NCBI GenBank assembly: GCA_026390045.1
Contig: JAPLGR010000219.1
Span: 1-6,432 of the forward strand
DNA: 6,432 nt
Source of the DNA: Chloroflexota bacterium
GTDB lineage: Bacteria; Chloroflexota; Anaerolineae; Anaerolineales; E44-bin32
Direction of reading: 5' to 3'
Of the stretch, positions 1-5,341 are shown piece by piece. Under the pieces are notes generated by a model. That model was not told where the DNA came from and searched no databases. It saw only the letters and a list, made by a program, of their open reading frames with translations. Made by a program: the position numbers and the translations under genes. Each line of letters begins with the position of its first letter. Position 1 is the stretch's first letter.

Positions 1-168
1 ACGGGCACCAGCCCGTGGCATATGGCCGCAAGTCCTGTGGTCCACACCGCCTTGAGCAACAGTTTCTGGTTGGCTCAGGGACTGTGCACCCTCACCGAGT
101 ACTACCACCACCTAATGCACATTCCTCGACGAACCGCCGGATGCGGACCCGCATGTCCGGTGGTGTGA
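1..168 (+). CDS. Group II intron reverse transcriptase/maturase, C-terminal fragment
   Basis: Frame 1 is open from the window edge to a TGA at 166-168, giving 55 codons. The peptide begins TGTSPWHMAASPVVHTALSN and continues with a W-L-x-x-Q-G-L-x-x-L-x-x-Y-Y segment. That matches the end of intron-encoded proteins, where a W-R-M-x-x-(S/T)-P stretch precedes an A-L-x-N-x-W-L-x-x-x-G-L segment. The protein would reverse transcribe and help splice the intron RNA; the catalytic RT domains lie upstream of the window. In related introns the reading frame normally stops just before domain V. Here it runs through domain V, and codon 130-132 is CGA, one transition away from TGA. The stop may have been lost, or this copy may simply differ. 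The last 12 codons are therefore RNA-structure sequence rather than typical protein sequence. Confidence 0.72.
   Translation, partial: TGTSPWHMAASPVVHTALSNSFWLAQGLCTLTEYYHHLMHIPRRTAGCGPACPVV
131..166 (+). ncRNA. Group II intron domain V
   Basis: The strand folds as a bulged hairpin. A133-G140 and A141 pair with T164-C157 and T156, including a G136-T161 wobble inside the C135-G136-C137 catalytic triad. T154 and G155 form the two-base bulge. T142-G145 pair with A153-C150 around a GACC loop (146-149). A lower helix with a wobble in the triad, a two-base 3' bulge and a short capped upper helix is the architecture of domain V, the catalytic core that binds the active-site metal ions. The pairing was read directly from the sequence. 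Confidence 0.85.
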
Positions 169-170
169 GA

Positions 171-203
171 GGGAGGATGGGCAACCCATCCTCCCTACTC
201 GAT
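171..203 (+). ncRNA. Group II intron domain VI and 3' splice boundary
   Basis: Bases 171-181 pair perfectly with 185-195 (11 bp, CAA loop), followed by TACTCGAT at 196-203. A stable hairpin a few bases after domain V, ending in a short tail with AY at the splice site, is what domain VI looks like in class C introns. No unambiguous bulged branch-point A is visible in the stem; class C introns can splice by hydrolysis instead. The exact 3' junction (203/204) is inferred from the AY rule. Confidence 0.75.
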
Positions 204-232
204 TCAGGAGGACGTGACCTGACCGGCAGGCC

Positions 233-1423
233 CTAGATCACGCCGAGCTGCTTGCCGACCTTCTCGAACGCGCTCAAGCCGCGATCCAGATCCTCGGAGG
301 TGTGCGCGGCGGAGATCATCACCCGAATGCGCGCCTTACCGCGCGGCACGGTCGGGAAGCCGATGGCCATGGCGAAGACGCCCGCCTCAAACAGCTTGCG
401 CGAGAAGTCCTGCGCCAGCGGGGCTTCCCCAAGCATGATCGGCGTGATCGGCGTGGTGCTGGCGCCGGTGTCGAAGCCCAGCCCCTGCATCTCGCGCTTG
501 AAGTACTCCGTGTTGGCCCACAACCGGTCGACGAGTTCAGTGGAGCCCTCCAGCAGATCGAGCCCGGCCAGGCAGGCGGCGACATCGGGGACGGTCATGG
601 CGGACGAGAACAGGAACGGCCGGCCGCGCTGGCGCAGCCAGTCGATGATGCGCTGCGGACCGGCCACCACGCCGCCAACCACGCCGAACGCCTTGGACAG
701 CGTGCCGACCTCGACATCGACCTGTCCGTGCAGCCCGAAGTGATCGACGATGCCGCGTCCACCGCGGCCAAGCACGCCCTCGCCATGCGCGTCATCGACC
801 ATCAGCAGGCAGTCGTGCTCACGCGCCACCGCCAGAATGGCGTCGAGTGGTGCGACATCGCCGTCCATGCTGAACACACCGTCGGTAACGACCAGGCCCC
901 GGCGGTATCCGCTAGCCTTGCTGGTGGTGATCTGCTTCTTTAGATCTGCCGGATCGCGGTGCGCGTAGCGGACGATGGTCGCGCCGGACAGGCGGGCGCC
1001 GTCGATGATGCTGGCATGGTTCAGCTCATCGGAGAAGATCACGTCTTCCTTGCCGACCAGGGCGGGGAGGGTGCCGACGTTGGCAGTGTAGCCGGACTGG
1101 AAGGTGATGGCGGCCTCGACGCCCTTGAAAGCTGCCAGGCGGCGCTCAAGCTCCAGGTGCAGGCCCATTGTGCCGGCAATCGTGCGGACCGCCGCGGGGC
1201 CGACCCCGTAGCGGTCGATCGCCTGCTTGGCGGCTTCGGTCAGGTGGGGGTGATTGGCGAGGCCGAGGTAGTTGTTCGAGCAGAAATTCAGCACCTGCTT
1301 CCCGTCGACGACCAGCCACGCGCCCTGCGGCGATGTGAGCGTGCGGATGTGGGTGAACAGCCCCGACTGCCGCAGCGCGTCGAGCTCGTCGGCGATCCAC
1401 TGGGTTCTGGCAGGTTCAGTCAT
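233..1423 (-). CDS. kbl: Glycine C-acetyltransferase (2-amino-3-ketobutyrate CoA ligase)
   Basis: This PLP enzyme of the alpha-oxoamine synthase family interconverts glycine plus acetyl-CoA with 2-amino-3-ketobutyrate plus CoA, the second step of threonine breakdown after threonine dehydrogenase. The 396-residue length is close to the roughly 398 of E. coli Kbl. Visible motifs are LNFCSNNYLGL (45-55), ELNHAS with H136, VDDAHGEGVLG (209-219) with the PLP-binding aspartate and histidine, TLSKAFG with the PLP lysine at K244, and ARIRVMISAAHT (364-375). The C-terminal GKQLGVI is Kbl-like and argues against BioF. I chose ATG 1423 over an in-frame ATG at 1513 because conserved sequence begins there and GAGG (1430-1433) sits 6 nt upstream. 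The start overlaps the GIY-YIG stop by 8 bp, so the two are probably co-transcribed and coupled. No tdh is in view. Confidence 0.95.
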   Translation of the reverse strand: MTEPARTQWIADELDALRQSGLFTHIRTLTSPQGAWLVVDGKQVLNFCSNNYLGLANHPHLTEAAKQAIDRYGVGPAAVRTIAGTMGLHLELERRLAAFKGVEAAITFQSGYTANVGTLPALVGKEDVIFSDELNHASIIDGARLSGATIVRYAHRDPADLKKQITTSKASGYRRGLVVTDGVFSMDGDVAPLDAILAVAREHDCLLMVDDAHGEGVLGRGGRGIVDHFGLHGQVDVEVGTLSKAFGVVGGVVAGPQRIIDWLRQRGRPFLFSSAMTVPDVAACLAGLDLLEGSTELVDRLWANTEYFKREMQGLGFDTGASTTPITPIMLGEAPLAQDFSRKLFEAGVFAMAIGFPTVPRGKARIRVMISAAHTSEDLDRGLSAFEKVGKQLGVI

Positions 1424-1706
1424 GGGCGACCTCATCGTGTTCTGGCTCGGCACCGGCGACCTGGCGGCGCAGGAGGGCAAGCTTGCGTTCGCGCGGTAGA
1501 GCCTTAAGGGCACGCTCGCGCCGCATGGCGGTGCGTAGATCGGGGTGGTCTTCGACGACCGCGAGGCTGACGGGCGGATGGGCGCGCGTGTAGCGCGCCC
1601 CGCGCCCTGATGTGTGCTGATGCAGGCGACGTTCGGGGTCGGTCGTGAGCCCGGTGTACAGACTGCCGTCCGCGCATTCGAGAATGTAGCAGTAGTAGCG
1701 CCGCAT
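1416..1706 (-). CDS. GIY-YIG nuclease-domain protein (UPF0213/YhbQ-like)
   Basis: The product is a small protein of 96 residues made almost entirely of one GIY-YIG domain. The motif appears as YYCYIL (4-9) and LYTGLT (16-21), followed by the DPERRLHQH helix with the conserved arginine (R26/R27) and by RRERALKAL with the metal-binding glutamate position E64. The UPF0213 group has an uncertain cellular role; nuclease activity on DNA or RNA is known for some relatives. ATG 1706 is chosen because the domain starts directly after it and a TATAAT box lies only 7 bp upstream, which makes any longer form unlikely. The C-terminal tail (about 81-96) is acidic and lies outside the domain. The gene ends inside the start of kbl. 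A functional link between the two is not evident. Confidence 0.88.
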   Translation of the reverse strand: MRRYYCYILECADGSLYTGLTTDPERRLHQHTSGRGARYTRAHPPVSLAVVEDHPDLRTAMRRERALKALPRERKLALLRRQVAGAEPEHDEVAHD

Positions 1707-1713
1707 CGGCGGG

Positions 1714-1742
1714 ATTATACGCCCCGGCCGAGGACCGACCAA
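1714..1742 (-). promoter_or_regulatory. Sigma-70-type promoter for GIY-YIG/kbl
   Basis: On the - strand TTGGTC (1742-1737) and a perfect TATAAT (1719-1714) are separated by exactly 17 bp. The start site expected 7 nt past the -10 is 1707 or 1706, at the A of the GIY-YIG ATG. The mRNA would be leaderless, and indeed no Shine-Dalgarno sequence can be seen. The -35 matches the consensus at only three positions, but the spacing and the -10 are ideal. Confidence 0.72.
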
Positions 1743-1779
1743 GCATCGGGGGCGGTGGGGACGTCCGGCCCTGGCGGAG

Positions 1780-2757
1780 TTACTTCTTGCCGCGTCGCGT
1801 GCCCAGGCCGAACATGCGCTCGAGAACCCCCGGGCCCTGGACGGGTGGGGCGACGCGCGTTTCCTCTGCTTCCCAGTCCCCCTTACGCCGGGCGCTGAGC
1901 CACGTGGTGTGTGCATCGGAGGCATCGGACATTCGGCGAACGATGGCTTCTTCGTCGCCGGAAGCAAGCGAGGTTCGCCACTCGTTCAACTCCGCGATCA
2001 ACGCATCGAGCTTCGCAGCGAGGCTCGTACCGCTCATGGCCAGCGATTGGGCGGCCGGCTTTGCGTTGAGGTCGGCGAGGAGGTCCGTCGCCCGCGCGAA
2101 GGTCTGGCCGGACAATCGACGCGCGTCCCTCCAACCCGGCTGGCTTGAGGACATGTTCATCAGGGCGGCGGAGAGAAGGAAAGGCAGACCCTCCGTTGCG
2201 GCGCAGGCGGAGTCCAGTTCCGCGGGATCAAGGAAGAACGCGTGAGCGCCGAGGATGTGGGAAAGGCTGACCGCCACATCGATTCCTGACTGCGGTGTCC
2301 CGCCTGGGAGGACAAGGCCCATCACGCCTCCCGAGAACCGGCCGTGCTGTGGATCAGGCTCGGACTCCGCGTCGACGGCCGAGGCCCCTTCGACCAGGAC
2401 GGCCCCGACGTAGGCGCGGCCTGCCGGCAGATGCTCCGCGCACCACGCCACGATCGGTGATTGCACCGGGCCGATGCCGAGGACGAGCGCGCCACCCCCC
2501 AGCTTCGGAGCCAGTTGCTCCAGGGCGGGGATCATCTCGGCCGGCCGGAGGGACAGGATGCACAGATCGCTCTCCGACGGGAAGTCGCGCAGATCGCCAA
2601 TGACCCGGTCGATCACCTGCGCCTTGAGCGAAGCACGGCTGACCTTGGGGTCCGGGTCATAGCCCACCAAGCCGACCGCGAGCTTCGTGTGCCTAAGGGC
2701 TAGTGCGATGGATGTGCCGACGGTGCCCAGGCCGGCCATCAGGATTTCATCTGACAT
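1780..2757 (-). CDS. TyrA-like NAD(P)-binding protein (prephenate dehydrogenase fold), function uncertain
   Basis: The 325-residue product starts with a Rossmann nucleotide-binding fold: G-L-G-T-V-G (9-14), then GYDPDP (32-37) with D34 at the end of the second strand, which suggests NAD preference. The C-terminal helical half resembles the prephenate/arogenate dehydrogenase dimerisation domain: AATEGLPFLLSAAL (186-199) sits where TyrA has a SHLPHLLAAAL-type helix, and GWRDARRLSG (208-217) matches the RDxTR region that binds substrate carboxylate. The histidines usual in TyrA are not seen: no HPxxG motif follows the Rossmann domain (VEGAS, 122-126, is there instead), and TEGLP replaces SHLPH. 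It may be a divergent oxidoreductase acting on another substrate. The strongest Shine-Dalgarno in the window (AGGAGG, 5-nt spacer) precedes ATG 2757, 9 bp after the HD gene. About 35 C-terminal residues form a basic, probably disordered tail. Confidence 0.72.
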   Translation of the reverse strand: MSDEILMAGLGTVGTSIALALRHTKLAVGLVGYDPDPKVSRASLKAQVIDRVIGDLRDFPSESDLCILSLRPAEMIPALEQLAPKLGGGALVLGIGPVQSPIVAWCAEHLPAGRAYVGAVLVEGASAVDAESEPDPQHGRFSGGVMGLVLPGGTPQSGIDVAVSLSHILGAHAFFLDPAELDSACAATEGLPFLLSAALMNMSSSQPGWRDARRLSGQTFARATDLLADLNAKPAAQSLAMSGTSLAAKLDALIAELNEWRTSLASGDEEAIVRRMSDASDAHTTWLSARRKGDWEAEETRVAPPVQGPGVLERMFGLGTRRGKK

Positions 2758-2762
2758 ACGAA

Positions 2763-2768
2763 CCTCCT
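2763..2768 (-). promoter_or_regulatory. Ribosome binding site overlapping the upstream stop codon
   Basis: On the - strand the sequence reads CTAGGAGGTTCGTATG. The HD gene stop TAG (2769-2767) provides the first two bases of AGGAGG (2768-2763), and ATG begins 5 nt later at 2757. Ribosomes terminating on the HD gene are placed directly on the next gene's initiation site, which fixes the start of the TyrA-like gene and implies coupled translation. Confidence 0.85.
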
Positions 2769-3285
2769 AGTGACTCCCATCCGCAGTCTGGAGCGCAACC
2801 AGCATCCGGTCGACTTCGGCGCCGCAAGGTGGAAACGACGCGTGGTGCTGGCGGACCAAGCCCACCAGGCGAGGCGAGGCGCCTGCCTGCTCAAGGATTT
2901 CGGCTCCCCATTCCGTGTGCCGGGCAGCGACGACGAACGGCCGCTTCCAGCCACGCGGTGCGCCGTTGCTCCAGGCCTGAGCAGCCCCCGGAGCCACGCG
3001 CTGCGCGAGGACAACCAGGACGCGATCCAACAGCCGCAGCGGAGCGCGCGTCTTGCCCACGTCGTGCAACAGAGCTGCGGCCAGTAGATCCGGGTCGGTC
3101 TGACCCTGCCGCAGCAGCGTGCGCAGCACGGACAGGGAGTGCGACTGCTCCGCGCGGCTCATCCCATCGAAGCGTGGCCGAAGGGCAGGCGGAAGATAGT
3201 CCGCGACCAATCGGGCATCCTCTGCTGCGGGTTGGGCGAGCAGGGCCTGGACGAACTGCGTTGCCCGATAGCCGGTGCGCGTCAT
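2767..3285 (-). CDS. HD-domain phosphohydrolase-like protein
   Basis: This is a 172-residue protein with a single HD domain. The metal-ligand pattern is visible as H49 (in QSHSLSVL), the HD doublet H74-D75 (in ALLHDVGKT, 71-79) and D169 near the C-terminus. Additional histidines at H123 and H147/H148 lie where the HDIG and HD-GYP branches carry extra ligands. HD proteins hydrolyse nucleotides, cyclic dinucleotides or other phosphoesters; the substrate here cannot be read from sequence, and no GYP signature is seen. The gene begins within the M50 gene stop (ATGA, 4-bp overlap) and lacks a clear Shine-Dalgarno sequence, so it is probably translated by coupling. It ends inside the binding site of the next gene. 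The domain reaches the very end of the chain, so there is no output domain. Confidence 0.83.
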   Translation of the reverse strand: MTRTGYRATQFVQALLAQPAAEDARLVADYLPPALRPRFDGMSRAEQSHSLSVLRTLLRQGQTDPDLLAAALLHDVGKTRAPLRLLDRVLVVLAQRVAPGAAQAWSNGAPRGWKRPFVVAARHTEWGAEILEQAGASPRLVGLVRQHHASFPPCGAEVDRMLVALQTADGSH

Positions 3286-3923
3286 GAGATCAGCAGGCTG
3301 AGGACGCGCAGGGCCGGCCCGCTCACCAACTTCCCGAGCACATCGAACGAAAGGAAGCTTCCCAGGAAGAACAGGCCGAAGAGGATCATGGGCCCGTATG
3401 GCCGCAGACGTTCAAAACCTGCCTGGAGATTGGGGGGCAGGAGGTACGAGACCACCTTCTCGCCGTCTAGCGGGGAGAGGGGGATCATGTTGAAGAAGAG
3501 CAGGATCAGGTTGATGTAGATGAACTCAAGCAGGAAGCCGCCCAACGACGGAATCAGCGCTGATGAAGTGCCGAAGCCGGTGACCAGGCCGGCGCGCAAG
3601 GGCAGGGCGGCGAGGATGGCGAGCAGCAGGTTCGAGAATGGGCCGGCGGCGGATACCAGCATCATCCCGGCCGGCGTGCGTGAGCGCACGGCATAAGGAT
3701 TGACGGGGACCGGCTTGGCCCAGCCGAATCCGGCGACGACCAGAAGCAGTGAGCCGAGGGGATCGAGGTGGGCTAGGGGATTGAGGGTCAGCCGACCGCT
3801 CAGCCTCGGCGTTTCATCACCCAGCCGGGTGGCCACCCATGCATGGGAGAACTCATGCACGGTGAAGGCGATGACCAGCGTGATCAGCCGCGTAAGGATC
3901 TGAGATGCAGTCAGGCCCAGCAT
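3282..3923 (-). CDS. Site-2 protease family M50 intramembrane zinc metalloprotease
   Basis: The 213-residue product is almost entirely transmembrane segments. The zinc site H23-E24-x-x-H27 (TVHEFSHAW) lies at the end of the first hydrophobic helix, and the third-ligand motif NMIPLSPLDG (145-154, D153) is present. AAGPFSN (92-98) and PVNP (73-76) are further hallmarks of the compact S2P group without a PDZ domain. Such proteins cut substrates inside the membrane, often to release regulators; the substrate of this compact group is generally unknown. ATG 3923 is the first start after the -10 box and gives the usual short N-terminus before the HExxH helix. There is no Shine-Dalgarno sequence, and the predicted leader is only about 4-6 nt. 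The gene heads the M50/HD/TyrA-like unit and is divergent from DUF951. Confidence 0.92.
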   Translation of the reverse strand: MLGLTASQILTRLITLVIAFTVHEFSHAWVATRLGDETPRLSGRLTLNPLAHLDPLGSLLLVVAGFGWAKPVPVNPYAVRSRTPAGMMLVSAAGPFSNLLLAILAALPLRAGLVTGFGTSSALIPSLGGFLLEFIYINLILLFFNMIPLSPLDGEKVVSYLLPPNLQAGFERLRPYGPMILFGLFFLGSFLSFDVLGKLVSGPALRVLSLLIS

Positions 3924-3933
3924 GGAGATGAGG

Positions 3934-3942
3934 ATTCTACCA
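3934..3942 (-). promoter_or_regulatory. Extended -10 promoter for the M50 protease unit
   Basis: On the - strand TGGTAGAAT (3942-3934) fits the extended -10 form TGnTATAAT with one mismatch. The expected start site is near 3927-3929, which leaves only 4-6 nt before the ATG at 3923. There is no good -35; its position (about 3957-3962) lies over the -10 box of the divergent promoter. Confidence 0.6.
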
Positions 3943-3952
3943 TGCGGCCGGA

Positions 3953-3961
3953 TGCTATAAT
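3953..3961 (+). promoter_or_regulatory. Extended -10 promoter for DUF951/glycosyltransferase
   Basis: TGCTATAAT (3953-3961) is a perfect extended -10 element. Counting 7 nt on gives an A at 3968 as the probable start site and a 14-nt leader that contains GGAG (3972-3975), 6 nt before ATG 3982. The -35 position (about 3933-3938, GATTCT) is poor and coincides with the opposing -10 box. Confidence 0.75.
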
Positions 3962-3981
3962 GCCGCGAGCTGGAGTGGCGT

Positions 3982-4191
3982 ATGCTCCCCGATCTTCGCA
4001 TGGCCGATGTCCTTCGCCTGCGCAAGGCCCATCCCTGCGGAAGCACTGACTGGGTGGTGGTGCGGCTTGGTGCGGACATCGGACTGAAGTGCACCGGTTG
4101 TGGCCGACGTATCCTGCTCTCACGGCGCGAGGTCGTTCGTCGACTGAAGACCACGGTGCGGCGGGGCGGAGAGCCGGACGAGAATGTCTGA
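3982..4191 (+). CDS. DUF951 domain protein
   Basis: The 69-residue product matches the DUF951 family over its whole core: a short D-V-L-R-L-R-K start, HPCGS (17-21), W-V-V-V-R-L-G-A-D-I-G-L-K (24-36) and C-x-x-C-G-R-R (37-43). Cysteines C19, C37 and C40 may form a small metal or structural site; this is inference. The family has no assigned biochemical role. The start is set by GGAG 6 nt upstream and by the extended -10 promoter. The last 8 bp (ATGTCTGA) overlap the start of the glycosyltransferase gene, so the two are translated together. The C-terminal ten residues extend a little past the conserved domain. Confidence 0.9.
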   Translation: MLPDLRMADVLRLRKAHPCGSTDWVVVRLGADIGLKCTGCGRRILLSRREVVRRLKTTVRRGGEPDENV

Positions 4192-5341
4192 TCGACCGCG
4201 GGTGCTGTTCCTGTTCTCGGACACCGGCGGCGGCCACCGCAGCGCGGCTGAGGCAATCATCGAGGCTCTGGAACTCGAATTCCCCGGCTGCTTTGACATC
4301 CAATTGATCGACGTGTTCAAGCAGTACGCCCCTCCGCCGCTCAATCTCGCGCCGGCGGCGTATCCCGGCATGGTGCGCGTGCCGCAGATGTGGGGATTCG
4401 GCTACCGTGTGACGGACAGCCATCGCCGGGCGCGCGCCCTGACAGGCGCCGCGTGGCCGTATGTGCGGCGTGCAGCGCGGCGGTTCGCCCGCGAACAACA
4501 TCCGGATCTCCTGGTCTCCGTGCATCCGGTGATGGTCACCCCGATCCTCAAGGGCTATGGCTTGGAGCGCCCGCCGTTCTTCACCGTTGTGACCGACCTC
4601 GTGACTACCCACGCGCTGTGGTACGACCGCCGGGTTGATCAGTATGTGGTCCCGACGGAAGAGGCGCGGCAGAGGGCGCTGGCGTGCGGGGTGGCTGAGG
4701 CACGCGTGCGTGTGGTGGGACTCCCGGTTGCGCAGCGGTTCTGCCAGCCGGCCCGGGATCGGGTCGCGTTGCGCGCCGAGCTCGATTGGCCGAGGGATGG
4801 ACCGGTGGTGCTGCTGATGGGCGGCGGCGAGGGGATGGGGCCACTGTTCGACGTGGCGACGTCCATCGCCAGGCCTGGTGGCGCGTTCGCTCTGGCCATC
4901 GTCTGCGGGCGCAATCGACGCCTGAAGGAGCAGCTTGAGGCGCTGGACTGGCCGATCCCGGTACGGCTCTACGGGTTTGAGCGCCGCATCCCACAGATGA
5001 TGCAGGCGGCTGACCTGCTGGTCACCAAGGCAGGCCCGGGCACGATCACCGAGGCGATCAACGCCGGACTTCCGATGGTGCTGTACAGCCGACTGCCCGG
5101 TCAGGAAGACGGCAACGTCTCCTATGTGGTGAGCCAGGGTGTGGGGACGTGGGCGCCTGGGCACGAACGGGCAGCTGCCTCAGTTCACCAATGGCTGGAG
5201 GACCCACGCGGCATGCAACAAGCCGCCGCGGCATGCCGTCGCATCGCGAGGCCATCCGCGGCGATGGAGATCGCCCGCATGATCGCAGCCCGGCTTCGGG
5301 TGGGACAGGCGATAACGCCGCTCGAAGCCGAGTCCGCCTAG
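4184..5341 (+). CDS. MGDG synthase/UgtP-like glycosyltransferase (GT28 type)
   Basis: This GT-B glycosyltransferase of 385 residues is predicted to transfer a sugar from a nucleotide sugar to a lipid acceptor such as diacylglycerol, on the cytoplasmic membrane face. The N-terminal domain resembles the MGDG synthase family: SDTGGGHRSAA (12-22), then SVHPV (112-116) and VTDLVTTHALWY (136-147). The C-terminal donor-binding domain has LMGGGEGMGPL (211-221), VCGRN (240-244), TKAGPGTITEA (281-291) and PGQEDGN (305-311). It lacks a signal peptide and transmembrane helices, as peripheral members do. Acceptor and sugar cannot be told from sequence, and MurG-like activity is less likely given the N-terminal domain. 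ATG 4184 lies inside the DUF951 stop region; GGAGAG at 4168-4173 is rather distant, which points to translational coupling. Its stop TAG overlaps the stop of the opposing pilin gene. Confidence 0.88.
   Translation: MSDRPRVLFLFSDTGGGHRSAAEAIIEALELEFPGCFDIQLIDVFKQYAPPPLNLAPAAYPGMVRVPQMWGFGYRVTDSHRRARALTGAAWPYVRRAARRFAREQHPDLLVSVHPVMVTPILKGYGLERPPFFTVVTDLVTTHALWYDRRVDQYVVPTEEARQRALACGVAEARVRVVGLPVAQRFCQPARDRVALRAELDWPRDGPVVLLMGGGEGMGPLFDVATSIARPGGAFALAIVCGRNRRLKEQLEALDWPIPVRLYGFERRIPQMMQAADLLVTKAGPGTITEAINAGLPMVLYSRLPGQEDGNVSYVVSQGVGTWAPGHERAAASVHQWLEDPRGMQQAAAACRRIARPSAAMEIARMIAARLRVGQAITPLEAESA

Larger units (their letters stand above)
1..203 (+). mobile_element. Group II intron, 3' end only (bacterial class C-like)
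   Basis: The segment contains, in order, the C-terminal codons of an intron-encoded reverse transcriptase/maturase, a domain V hairpin and a domain VI hairpin, followed by a boundary ending in CTACTCGAT (195-203). Group II introns end in AY, and the AT at 202-203 fits that rule. The domain V sequence, with a CGC triad in the lower stem and a short four-base distal loop, resembles bacterial class C introns, which usually insert next to terminator-like hairpins. The 5' part of the intron and its 5' exon lie outside the window, so whether it is intact or active cannot be judged. The 3' exon starts at 204, and the opposing kbl gene ends at 233. The class assignment is from memory of sequence style, not from an alignment. 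Confidence 0.82.

Noticed and set aside
216..232. Hairpin GGCCTG-CCGGT-CAGGTC on the - strand just after kbl as a terminator
   Set aside because: Only six pairs, one of them a G-T wobble, and no T-run after it; not enough to call.
15..236. 73-residue + strand open frame starting at ATG 15
   Set aside because: It is out of frame with the recognisable maturase peptide in frame 1 and reads through domains V and VI of the intron RNA; no protein family resemblance.
302..1507. Several + strand open frames opposite kbl
   Set aside because: Low-complexity Arg/Gly/Ala-rich translations antisense to a well-conserved enzyme; treated as shadows.
1424..1513. 30-residue N-terminal extension of kbl from ATG 1513
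   Set aside because: The extension lies entirely within the GIY-YIG coding region, is not Kbl-like, and the ATG at 1423 has its own GAGG and gives the family length.
1707..1967. N-terminal extension of the GIY-YIG frame
   Set aside because: The added Arg/Pro/Ser-rich sequence overlaps the end of the TyrA-like gene and the TATAAT promoter; the domain begins at the ATG at 1706.
3924..4256. N-terminal extension of the M50 protease frame past ATG 3923
   Set aside because: It crosses both promoters and the DUF951 gene, lacks an ATG near the domain, and homologous proteins start a few residues before the first helix.
3911..5164. 417-residue - strand open frame opposite the glycosyltransferase
   Set aside because: Long antisense frames are common in GC-rich genes. 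Its composition is rich in Arg, His and Pro with no domain, and it lies opposite a gene with clear motifs.
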